Part shown: positions 1 through 7,098 of the stretch, piece after piece | Layout: each line of letters begins with the position of its first letter | Numbering within the stretch: the first letter of the stretch is position 1 | Source of the DNA: Maribacter arenosus | Lineage (GTDB): Bacteria > Bacteroidota > Bacteroidia > Flavobacteriales > Flavobacteriaceae | Reading direction: 5' to 3' | DNA: 64,000 bases | NCBI RefSeq assembly: GCF_014610845.1 | Contig: NZ_JABTCG010000006.1 | Span: 62,001 to 126,000 of the forward strand | The notes under the pieces: generated by a model | Database searches by the model: none | What the model saw: only the letters and a program-made list of their open reading frames with translations | What the model was told of the DNA's origin: nothing | Made by a program: the position numbers and the translations under genes

Positions 1-671
1 CAATAATGATGTCCACCACATCATAGCTGGACATGCTTTTAATATTCTATGGAATCATCCATCATTATCGACGTCCTTTATAAGTATTTATAGTAAGTTT
101 TTTCAATGTTCAGTGAGGTTCCCAGCGTATTTACAGTAAATATTTATTGACTTTTGACCAACAGGTACATAAAATAATTCATCTAAACCATTGATATTCA
201 GTGGACTGAATATTTAATCAAACCCTGTAACACCGGCTTGCCGTGTTACCGTCTTGCTATTCCCCTTCGCCCCGTAGGGCGAATTCAGAATACCTTTCCT
301 AAAAGGTAAAGGTTTCATAGAAATGAAATGGTCAAAATGGGAATTTTGGGAGTTGTTGGGATTCAAATTTGAAGGGATTTGGACAGAACATGGAAATCCT
401 TGAACATCCCTCAAAAGATGTTCTAGGATCGGGTTTGTGGTGGAAGTTGAAAATTCGTTCGCTTGTCGGACTGGAAATAACCCGTAGGGTTATTCTATTT
501 CGACAATGCCACGAACAGCTTAGCAATTGCACCCTATCCGATTTTTGTTTCACGCTTATCTTTCCGAACACTACAAAAACCGGACAGGAACCCCGTGCAA
601 GGTTAGTTTTGGTAAGATTTGGGGATGATTTTGCACTATAATGTAACTATAACTTAATGAAAGGCCATATA
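1..671. other. Gene-poor end of integrated element
   Basis: No convincing gene is visible. Short open frames here have no recognisable motifs. Two small perfect hairpins occur: TTCGCCC-CGTA-GGGCGAA near 275-292 and AATAACCC-GTA-GGGTTATT near 476-495. A frame on the plus strand is open from base 2 to about 136 and could be the tail of a gene entering from the left, but nothing supports this beyond the absence of stops. The stretch lies on the element side of the integrase, so it is probably mobile-element DNA. Confidence 0.5.
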
Positions 672-1928
672 CTAGGCGACAATACGTTCGTTGGCCTCAT
701 CCAAAGTGTTGTTGTCAAAACGCTTTAAATAAATTTCAGTGGTCTTTAGTGAACTATGACCCAGACCCTCACTTATAATGGCCGTTGAAATTCCCATATA
801 TTTGGCAATGGTTGCCCATGAATGACGAATTGAATAAGTAGTGAAATGTTGTTCAATTCCAGCATCCGATGCAATAACCTTAAGCCTTTCGTTGACCCTT
901 CTCCTTATAGTTTTATACTTTTCATATTTAGCCGTGCTACCGTCATAATTGGCAGGAAATAGAAAATCATTGTCTTCCTTGTCCCCTAAGTAATGTTTTA
1001 GAATTTCCTTCAACTCGGTGGTCAACTTGACCGATAAAGGATCGCCTGTTTTACTTCGTCCGTAAAATATTCTTTCCAAGCGGACATTTGACTTTTTAAG
1101 TTTCACTAGATCTATTAAATTCATTCCTCGACAATTGAACATAACAAGCGCATAGTTTTTAGTATGCCACAAAGCGGACCCTTTTTCGTAGTTCAATTTT
1201 CGAATATTCAGAAAGTCCTCTTTTGAAATCGCTCTTTTCTTGGTCTGGTTCGATGAGGGAATCTTGTAACGATGAAAGGGATTTTTGGCGACTTCGATTC
1301 TGTCCTCGTTGATCGCTGCGTTATAAATTGCACGAATCGCTCTCAGAACCGAACTTATGCTGTTTGGTTTCACCCCTTCCGACTCTTTATGTACCTGGTA
1401 ATCCTTAAGCATTGTTACATTAAGTTGGTCCAACCTGATATCCCGGTTATTATTGAATTTTATAAATGCTTTTATCCCACTGAGATACCATTGAGCTGAG
1501 CTTGGCTTATTTGTCTTAAGTTTCCTATCGATAATTACTTGGCCCCAATCTTTTAACATTAAACCATTGGACATTTTACTTTTAAGTTCCGGACTTATCC
1601 GGTCCTCCCACTTTTTTTTGATTTCCTTGACCAATGTTTCTACATCCATATATTGTATAGCATCCCCTAGCTCGTTTATTAAGCTTCGAGCCATGTGAAG
1701 TTTGTCGTATAGAATTTGATTGATTTTTGTAATGTCCAGATTCTTATTGACAAAAACCGAACGTTTTAGACAAAATGAAATGGAATCCCATCCTTTTTTT
1801 GAAGTTTCGTATGGTAATCGAATAATTCTTGGCTTATTATGAAACACACGTAATGCAATTGGGAAAAGTTCCGAAATTGCATTTTTCGATGATTTTCTTG
1901 TGTCCAATATGAGCCTAACTTTAGCCAT
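672..1928 (-). CDS. Tyrosine-type site-specific integrase
   Basis: This 418-residue protein is a tyrosine recombinase of the kind carried by Bacteroidota integrative elements. The N-terminus (about 1-110) looks like an arm-type DNA-binding domain, residues 120-210 like the SAM-like core-binding domain, and 235-410 are the catalytic domain. Visible catalytic residues are R267 (in FNCRGMN), a lysine in the beta-hairpin (K293), R368 in YSIRHSW, H391 in GLGHSS and the nucleophile Y400 in TEIYLKRF. The usual first histidine of HxxR is a tyrosine (Y365), a change I believe is common in Bacteroidota integrases. The start codon lies about 160 bp from the tRNA-Val remnant, and the gene is read away from it, as expected for an integrase next to its attachment site. 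It appears intact. Confidence 0.93.
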   Translation of the reverse strand: MAKVRLILDTRKSSKNAISELFPIALRVFHNKPRIIRLPYETSKKGWDSISFCLKRSVFVNKNLDITKINQILYDKLHMARSLINELGDAIQYMDVETLVKEIKKKWEDRISPELKSKMSNGLMLKDWGQVIIDRKLKTNKPSSAQWYLSGIKAFIKFNNNRDIRLDQLNVTMLKDYQVHKESEGVKPNSISSVLRAIRAIYNAAINEDRIEVAKNPFHRYKIPSSNQTKKRAISKEDFLNIRKLNYEKGSALWHTKNYALVMFNCRGMNLIDLVKLKKSNVRLERIFYGRSKTGDPLSVKLTTELKEILKHYLGDKEDNDFLFPANYDGSTAKYEKYKTIRRRVNERLKVIASDAGIEQHFTTYSIRHSWATIAKYMGISTAIISEGLGHSSLKTTEIYLKRFDNNTLDEANERIVA

Positions 1929-1966
1929 TTTTAGGTGCTTAATCTACCTCAAGTTAGGAATAAAAA

Positions 1967-2021
1967 TGCACACTTTGTGCACACTTTTGTTTGCATTCAA
2001 ATGAATTCATTTGAATGCAAA
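1967..2021. repeat. Palindromes between integrase and att site
   Basis: Positions 1990-2021 form a perfect 32-bp palindrome; its left half is TTTGCATTCAAATGAA. Just before it, 1967-1981 is a perfect hairpin, TGCACA-CTT-TGTGCA. Both lie between the integrase start and the tRNA remnant, where integrase arm-type, excisionase or integrase-autoregulator sites are usually found. Which protein binds is not known from sequence. Confidence 0.75.
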
Positions 2022-2091
2022 TTGTATTAAATATCTGTTAATCAGAATATTAGAGTGATTTTTGATTTTGTTAAAAGTGTTAAATTGAGGA

Positions 2092-2133
2092 CTTACAAGC
2101 AGGGGGTCACTGGTTCGAATCCAGTAGGGCCCA
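2092..2133 (+). other. Attachment site: 3' half of tRNA-Val(UAC)
   Basis: The sequence is the 3' half of a tRNA, starting in the anticodon loop. It reads loop CTTACAA (anticodon UAC, valine), stem strand GCAGG, variable loop GGGTC, T-arm ACTGG-TTCGAAT-CCAGT, acceptor strand AGGGCCC and discriminator A. The upstream bases do not complete the anticodon stem, so this is not an intact tRNA. A displaced 3' tRNA end beside an integrase is the classic product of tRNA-targeted integration; the intact copy would be at the other end of the element, left of the window. The T-arm is identical to that of the complete tRNA-Val(GAC) at 6979. Confidence 0.85.
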
Positions 2134-2143
2134 CATCAAGCAC

Positions 2144-2179
2144 AATCCCGATGGAGTTTACTCCATCGGGATTTTTGTT
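2144..2179 (+). terminator. Intrinsic terminator after tRNA-Val remnant
   Basis: A 13-bp perfect stem (AATCCCGATGGAG / CTCCATCGGGATT) with loop TTTA is followed by TTTTGTTTT. It is probably the original terminator of the tRNA-Val gene, on the chromosomal side of the junction. Confidence 0.85.
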
Positions 2180-2405
2180 TTCAACGTGTTTGAAGTTTAT
2201 TTCACAAGAATACGGAAAACAAAAATCCCAGTATGCGCTAAAGCGCATCGGGATTGTATTTGAAGAAGCGATTTACCAATGGATATGCAATCCAGTTTTA
2301 AGCTTTGGAAGGGAATAGAAAAATAAGCTGCACAGAAGTGCAGTATGATTTTTTATTCCATTCGTACATTCTTTGCTTTTTGTCGCTTTCATGGTTAACC
2401 ACGGA
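2180..2405. other. Intergenic stretch with a second AATCCC hairpin
   Basis: No gene is supported. Positions 2224-2255 form another hairpin, with outer stem AATCCC/GGGATT and inner stem ATGCGC-TAAA-GCGCAT, echoing the arms of the terminator at 2144. It lacks a T-run, so it is not an obvious terminator. Confidence 0.5.
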
Positions 2406-3170
2406 TCAGGAATTCATCCACGTCTTGAAATCGGTCGCTTTGGCCTTGCTGACCATAATCCGTTCGTTACAAACCGGGTGAACATTTACGATCAGTTTAC
2501 CATTGAAATGGAACTTGATGTTTTCAATGGCATCTCGGTGTACGATATATTGCCTGTTGACCCTATAGAAAATACCGGGATCCAATTCATTTTCCAAATC
2601 CTCCAATTTAAGGTCCATAGGGTAGGAGTGATTGTCAAAAGTAATGCTCTTAACAATACCGGTATCTATTTTAAAATAGGCTATTTTTTCTACCTTCAAA
2701 GGTGTTAATTGATCCCGTTGGTTTGCCAAAAAAGTGGTTTTATAGGTCTTGGTCTTGGTCTGTATCAGATTCAGCAAGCCTTGAACCTGGTGGTCCGAAA
2801 TTCCTTGTTGTTCTTGGAATTGATCCTTATACTGGGCAACGGCCTTCGTCAGTTCGTCTTCATCAATTGGTTTTAATAAATAATCGATACTGTTCACCTT
2901 AAAGGCCTTTAGGGCATATTGGTCATAGGCCGTAGTGAATATCACTGGGGTATTGATCGAAACTTGGTCGAAGATTTCAAAAGATAATCCATCTGCAAGA
3001 TGGATATCCATGAACACAAGGTCTATTTCCTGTGGGTTTGAAAAAAACTTTACGGCAGTGCGAACTGAATCCAACACCTTAATAATTTGGGTTCCAGGAG
3101 CTATTTTCTGGAGTTGATAGGTAAGGTTGTCGCTTGCTGCTAGTTCGTCTTCAACAATAACCACTTTCAT
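2406..3170 (-). CDS. LytTR-family response regulator
   Basis: This 254-residue protein has an N-terminal receiver domain (acidic pair E7/D8, phospho-acceptor D55 in VFMDIHLADG, conserved lysine later in the domain) and a C-terminal LytTR DNA-binding domain from about residue 145 (RVNRQYIVHRDAIENI region). LytTR regulators bind pairs of direct repeats about two helical turns apart. Its start overlaps the end of the sensor kinase gene by 4 bp (ATGA), so the two are translationally coupled and form a LytS/LytR-type pair. The most likely target is the upstream repeat-protein gene at 4337-4843, whose promoter region carries a 12-bp direct repeat with 21-bp period. The phosphorylation and binding are inferred from family knowledge. 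Confidence 0.93.
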   Translation of the reverse strand: MKVVIVEDELAASDNLTYQLQKIAPGTQIIKVLDSVRTAVKFFSNPQEIDLVFMDIHLADGLSFEIFDQVSINTPVIFTTAYDQYALKAFKVNSIDYLLKPIDEDELTKAVAQYKDQFQEQQGISDHQVQGLLNLIQTKTKTYKTTFLANQRDQLTPLKVEKIAYFKIDTGIVKSITFDNHSYPMDLKLEDLENELDPGIFYRVNRQYIVHRDAIENIKFHFNGKLIVNVHPVCNERIMVSKAKATDFKTWMNS

Positions 3171-4201
3171 GTATTTTGCTTTAAGGGAAGTTCAACCATA
3201 AATATATTGTTTTTCTTGTGAATCGAAATTTTGTTCTTTTTCAATAAAGCATACCGTTTCTCGAGATTCTGAAGACCATAACCACTATTTTCGGAAAGGG
3301 TTGTTCTGGGTTGAATTTGGTTTTGTACAACTAAGGAGCCATCCTTGGTATACACTTCCACCTTTAAGGGATTGGTTTCAGAAATCTCATTGTGTTTTAC
3401 GGCATTTTCAACCAAAATCTGCAGGGCCAATGGAGGTATCTTTTCATTGAGGTACTTATCCTCGATATGAATATCGATTTGAAACCTGTCCCGATATCTT
3501 GTCTGGATCAAATAGGTGTAGCTCTCAAGGAATTTTAATTCCTCTTTCAAAGAGACCAAATCACTATCACTGCTTTGAAGGATATAGCGGTACATGTAAG
3601 ACAATTTTTTCACGAATAGTGTGGCTTTCTCGTTGTCGCGGACCAATGATATCAAGGAATTCAAGGAGTTGAACAAAAAATGGGGGTCTATTTGGTTTTT
3701 TAAGGCGCTTAGCTCGTTTTGCAGGTTTTGTTGTTTTAGGCGTTCGTTCTCGACGATGCTTTCATTTTGGTCGGTTTGAAGCCTTAAAATCTTAGCAATA
3801 AAGAAAAGAACCAAGAGCAGTATGGAATATCTGAAAAACATGTATCCCATATCTTCCCGTGTCAAAGCAGTTTCATCGATAAAGGAGTGAAAAAATTTCC
3901 AAAGTTCAATAATTCCGAATAATATACCGATATTGATAATAATGGAGGCAATCAATCGTATTCCGGGTTTCCAGTTGATTTTTGTATAGGCTACATTGGC
4001 AGTCAATTGTAAATTCATCCAGGAAAACAAAAAGAGGAAACCAAGTCTTAAGAAAAAGTCCGCTACCCAAATTCCTGAGAAATCCATTTTGCCGGCACTA
4101 ACCATATTGTATAAATGGATGTTTCTCGGAAGGGAAACCAATATAGCGAGGAGTAGGGAAATTTTGAGAATTCCAGATGATTTTACTGGTTTTCTGGTCA
4201 T
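3167..4201 (-). CDS. LytS/AlgZ-like membrane sensor histidine kinase
   Basis: This 344-residue protein has four predicted membrane segments (about 13-25, 46-62, 83-100 and 121-139). A coiled linker and the His_kinase domain follow, with phospho-acceptor H174 in NQIDPHFLFNSLNSL. The ATPase part includes the N-box PLALQILVENAVKHN and a G-box SGYGLQNLEKRY. There is no large periplasmic domain, so the signal is probably sensed in the membrane or through a partner. It is followed by its LytTR regulator with a 4-bp overlap and preceded, 135 bp upstream on the same strand, by the secreted repeat protein, which may be its ligand, its output, or both. Confidence 0.92.
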   Translation of the reverse strand: MTRKPVKSSGILKISLLLAILVSLPRNIHLYNMVSAGKMDFSGIWVADFFLRLGFLFLFSWMNLQLTANVAYTKINWKPGIRLIASIIINIGILFGIIELWKFFHSFIDETALTREDMGYMFFRYSILLLVLFFIAKILRLQTDQNESIVENERLKQQNLQNELSALKNQIDPHFLFNSLNSLISLVRDNEKATLFVKKLSYMYRYILQSSDSDLVSLKEELKFLESYTYLIQTRYRDRFQIDIHIEDKYLNEKIPPLALQILVENAVKHNEISETNPLKVEVYTKDGSLVVQNQIQPRTTLSENSGYGLQNLEKRYALLKKNKISIHKKNNIFMVELPLKQNT

Positions 4202-4336
4202 ATCATATATTATTTATGAATATTAAATGTACGATAAAATGGAAGCTAGATGTATTCCTTAACGATAAATGGACCTCCAATTTCCTTGAAAGCCCATTTT
4301 GCCATAGGTACCCCAACTGTTTTCAGCATTACTACA

Positions 4337-4843
4337 TTAAAGTACTTCGATTTGATTTTCATTATAGGGGTTGAAACCTTTAGGAAGATAGTCTGCCGTG
4401 TCGAACCCAAGATCAATTTCATCTTCTGACTCAATATATAGGATGTCTTCTACGTTCAAGACAGTACTTGAGTAAGCGTTAAATTCATTTGGCAGGTACA
4501 TTGCGGTATTGAAGTCGAGTTCGATTTCCTCTTCTTCCTCAACGTAAATGATGTCTTCCAAATCAAATATCATTCCTTGATAAGGATTGAAATCTTCCGG
4601 TAGATAATCGGCTGTATCAAATCCTAGATCCACGGTTTCGGTATCCTCAATATACATCAGGTCTTCGATGTTAACGTTTTGAGCTTGAGCCTGTAGACTT
4701 AGATTTTCTTCAAATTGCGGATACAAGTCCGTAATAATGGATGATTCGTCATCTTCTGAATTAGGACACTTAGTTGACCCTGTAAAGGACACGATCACGG
4801 TGCTTAAGAGTACGATTCCGAATAGTAATTTTACTTTTTTCAT
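4337..4843 (-). CDS. Secreted acidic protein with three 36-residue repeats
   Basis: This 168-residue protein is not assignable to a named family by me. It has a signal peptide (MKKVKLLFGIVLLSTVIVSF) with no good lipobox before C26, so it is probably periplasmic or secreted. Residues 59-94, 95-130 and 131-166 are three repeats of exactly 36 residues with the pattern (I/L/V)-E-D-(I/L)-x-Y-(I/V)-E, then (D/E)-L-(G/D)-F-(D/N)-T-A-x-YLP-x-x-F-N-(P/A)-Y. The protein is very acidic (one run of five Glu). It lies upstream of the LytS/LytTR pair on the same strand and has its own promoter-like site with a direct repeat suited to a LytTR protein. It could be a ligand or modulator for the kinase, or the regulated output; the sequence does not decide. 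Confidence 0.8.
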   Translation of the reverse strand: MKKVKLLFGIVLLSTVIVSFTGSTKCPNSEDDESSIITDLYPQFEENLSLQAQAQNVNIEDLMYIEDTETVDLGFDTADYLPEDFNPYQGMIFDLEDIIYVEEEEEIELDFNTAMYLPNEFNAYSSTVLNVEDILYIESEDEIDLGFDTADYLPKGFNPYNENQIEVL

Positions 4844-4889
4844 GATATTGTTATTTTGTCGTTTAAATTTATTTATCTTAATTCTTACA

Positions 4890-4897
4890 CAAATATA
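4890..4897 (-). promoter_or_regulatory. -7 box of repeat-protein promoter
   Basis: On the minus strand this reads TATATTTG, a perfect match to the Bacteroidota -7 box TAnnTTTG, 47 bp before the start codon of the repeat protein. No TTTG or TTG is found at the expected -33 distance, which suggests that the promoter depends on an activator. Confidence 0.55.
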
Positions 4898-4933
4898 GAC
4901 CGGAAGTTACCCTCAGATTGTTTGTTTTTAACC

Positions 4934-4966
4934 GAAACGACCAAATTGTCGAGTGAAACGACCAAA
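4934..4966 (-). promoter_or_regulatory. Direct repeat, candidate LytTR operator
   Basis: GAAACGACCAAA occurs at 4934-4945 and again at 4955-4966 (TTTGGTCGTTTC on the transcribed strand), a 21-bp start-to-start distance, that is two turns of DNA on the same helix face. LytTR domains recognise such paired direct repeats. The pair is centred roughly 55 and 76 bp upstream of the predicted transcription start, a normal activator position. Assignment to the adjacent regulator is inference. Confidence 0.6.
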
Positions 4967-5229
4967 AGGAAGGGTGAAGTAAATTTGAAGCTTAACGAAT
5001 TTGCTGTAATTAAGGTCTTTCCGATATAATATGCACTAGAATCCGAAGTCAAATTGACTTAATAGGTTGTAAATCAAGTCATCGTTCATCTATGCATTTA
5101 AACCATATTTCGTAACGATGAACAGAAATGTTTTGCAACTAAGGCGTAAAACTCTAACTTTAAGGATGTATAGTGATTATATGCCTTATTCATGTAATGC
5201 TATCGAATGCCCTAAATCATTAAAATGAC
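4967..5229. other. Intergenic stretch, no gene seen
   Basis: AT-rich divergent spacer between the repeat-protein operon and the small membrane protein. Nothing further is supported here. Confidence 0.5.
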
Positions 5230-5514
5230 ATGAAGACAAGTTCTAAATTTTGGGTGATTGTATTGATCGTTGTAATCCTGGGCTTTGGCATTGGTATTTA
5301 CCTACAGGACCTAAAGCATCAGGAAAGTACGGAGGCCGCTTGGAAGGCCAACCGTTTCAATTTAACCAGATTCAATGCGATTCGGGATTATAATTTAAAA
5401 ATGAACGCGTCGAACTGGAGGTTAATGCGTGATAGCATAGAACAACAATTTGATAGCCTTATGATTTTAAGGTTTAGAAAGGAAATGGATAGTTTACAGG
5501 CGAACAAGAAATAA
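5230..5514 (+). CDS. Small membrane-anchored protein, unknown function
   Basis: A 94-residue protein that I do not recognise. Residues 7-27 form one hydrophobic helix (FWVIVLIVVILGFGIGIYLQ), followed by a charged, largely helical tail with regularly spaced Arg, Asp and Glu residues (RDSIEQQFDSLMILRFRKEMDSL). The topology suggests a single N-terminal anchor with the tail in the periplasm. It is divergently placed from the repeat-protein/LytTR unit and stands alone; the next gene is on the opposite strand. The tail resembles the general pattern of small periplasmic helical sensors but carries no specific motif. The start follows a weak upstream context, as is usual in this phylum. Confidence 0.7.
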   Translation: MKTSSKFWVIVLIVVILGFGIGIYLQDLKHQESTEAAWKANRFNLTRFNAIRDYNLKMNASNWRLMRDSIEQQFDSLMILRFRKEMDSLQANKK

Positions 5515-5587
5515 GCTTTCTTCACCTGTTATTGCCAAGAAAGATAAATACGCTAGGTTTCCAACAGCCAAGTCTACTGGAATTCAT

Positions 5588-6754
5588 TCAATTCGAAATC
5601 AAATGTTTTGGAAAATCCTGAATATTTTCACAGCCTATTTGCTCCATAACCTGTTTTAGTTGTGTTTTGAGTAAGGAAATGGTATGGTCACCCCCTTGAG
5701 GGCCAAGGGCAGCTACCCCATACATAAAAGATCGCCCTAAGAAGCTAAACTGGGAACCACTAGCCAATGTTCGCGCAATATCAGGTCCTGAGCGTAGGCC
5801 ACTATCCATCATCACCTTAATTTGATCACCATATTTTGCAGCGATTCTTGTCATTGGTTTTATGGTAGATTCCCCCGCATCCAATTGCCTTCCCCCATGG
5901 TTGGAAACTATAATGCCATCCAATCCCAATTGTATCGCTTTTTCGGTATCAGCTTCTGAGGAAACCCCTTTGAGTACAATTTTACCTTTCCATAAATCAC
6001 GTATTGGTGCGATTTTTTCCATGGTCATTCTTTTCGAAAAGGTTTGGTCCATAAAAATCCCTAATTGCTTTAAATCCAATCCTTTGGGCATATAGGGTTT
6101 TAGTACTTCGAAACTCGGTTGCCCATGAATTAAGGTTTGTAATGCCCAATTGGGTTTTCCGAAAACCTGGAGAATGTTGTTCAAGCTCATTTTAGGGGGC
6201 ATCGAAAGTCCATTCCGGATTTCCTTGGCCCTAAAGCCAAAAGAGGGTGCATCACAAAGCAAAACCAATACGGGACATTGGGCGGCTTCGGCCCTTTTTA
6301 ACATATCATTCCTCATATCTATCTCCACAGGGTGATATAATTGAAACCATGCCCTTCCTTCTGTCAATTCGCTGATTCTTTCAATGCTGCTGGTTGAAAC
6401 CGTACTTAAAACATATGGAATGTTATGTTCAATGGCGGCTTTTGCCAATATTTCAGCGGCATTGGGCCACATTAAACCTTGGAGCCCTACCGGGGCTATC
6501 CCAAAAGGTGCATCATACACATGACCGAACAATTCCGTTTTTAAACTGGCACTATTGAAGTTGTCCAAATAATCTGGCCGAAGTTGAACTTCGCGAATTT
6601 CCCTTGTGTTCCGCCTTAGATTTACTTCCTCATTACACCCACCATCCAAGTATTCGAAGGCAAATCTTGGAATTCTTTTTTTTGCTTTTTTCCTTAAGTC
6701 GGAAATGGTAGGGTATTTGGGATTAAAATCCTTGGCAATGGTAGTTCTAGACAT
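5588..6754 (-). CDS. FMN-dependent alpha-hydroxy acid dehydrogenase (L-lactate dehydrogenase-like)
   Basis: This 388-residue protein is a full-length TIM-barrel flavoprotein of the LldD/glycolate oxidase family, which oxidises L-2-hydroxy acids to 2-keto acids with FMN. Diagnostic parts are the N-terminal AFEYLDGGCNEEVNLRRN segment, the FMN-binding APVGLQGLMWP region, the active-site signature SNHGGRQLDAG (catalytic histidine) and the phosphate-binding MMDSGLRSGPDIARTLA loop. L-lactate is the commonest substrate, but glycolate or another hydroxy acid cannot be excluded. The gene stands alone on the minus strand, with tRNA-Val upstream on the other strand. Confidence 0.9.
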   Translation of the reverse strand: MSRTTIAKDFNPKYPTISDLRKKAKKRIPRFAFEYLDGGCNEEVNLRRNTREIREVQLRPDYLDNFNSASLKTELFGHVYDAPFGIAPVGLQGLMWPNAAEILAKAAIEHNIPYVLSTVSTSSIERISELTEGRAWFQLYHPVEIDMRNDMLKRAEAAQCPVLVLLCDAPSFGFRAKEIRNGLSMPPKMSLNNILQVFGKPNWALQTLIHGQPSFEVLKPYMPKGLDLKQLGIFMDQTFSKRMTMEKIAPIRDLWKGKIVLKGVSSEADTEKAIQLGLDGIIVSNHGGRQLDAGESTIKPMTRIAAKYGDQIKVMMDSGLRSGPDIARTLASGSQFSFLGRSFMYGVAALGPQGGDHTISLLKTQLKQVMEQIGCENIQDFPKHLISN

Positions 6755-6978
6755 ATTTTAGATGTTGGCTTGGCTAATAAACGTTAACTCCCATAAACTG
6801 GGAATGCTATCTAAATGTACGTTAATTTAAAGATATTATTCAGGGACTAAGCTTGATTATCCCACTTTTTTCTAATCTGCAGCTCACCGAAATTGTATTT
6901 TAAAACATCGATTATTCTAGTCGGGTAAGTTTTAGAAAATTAAAAATTAGTCCTACCTTAGCGCTCTGAAATTTTAAT

Positions 6979-7053
6979 GGGATATTAGCTCAGTTGGTTT
7001 AGAGCGCTGCCTTGACAGGGCAGAGGTCACTGGTTCGAATCCAGTATATCCCA
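6979..7053 (+). tRNA. tRNA-Val(GAC)
   Basis: A complete 75-nt cloverleaf: acceptor GGGATAT/ATATCCC, D-arm GCTC/GAGC, anticodon stem CTGCC/GGCAG with loop TTGACAG (anticodon GAC), variable loop AGGTC, T-arm ACTGG-TTCGAAT-CCAGT, discriminator A. CCA is not encoded. A weak -7-like box (TACCTTAG) ends about 17 bp upstream. Confidence 0.97.
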
Positions 7054-7098
7054 CTTCTTAACATTTATGCTTCTCGTGTTGTCTTATACGACAAATGA

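Noticed and set aside
214-641. Open frames on both strands between 214 and 641 as small genes
   Set aside because: They overlap each other on opposite strands, show no family motif and contain small hairpins; codon pattern is unlike the real genes nearby.
2055-2318. Open frame over the tRNA remnant and terminator as a gene
   Set aside because: It translates the tRNA-Val fragment and the terminator hairpin, so it is non-coding.
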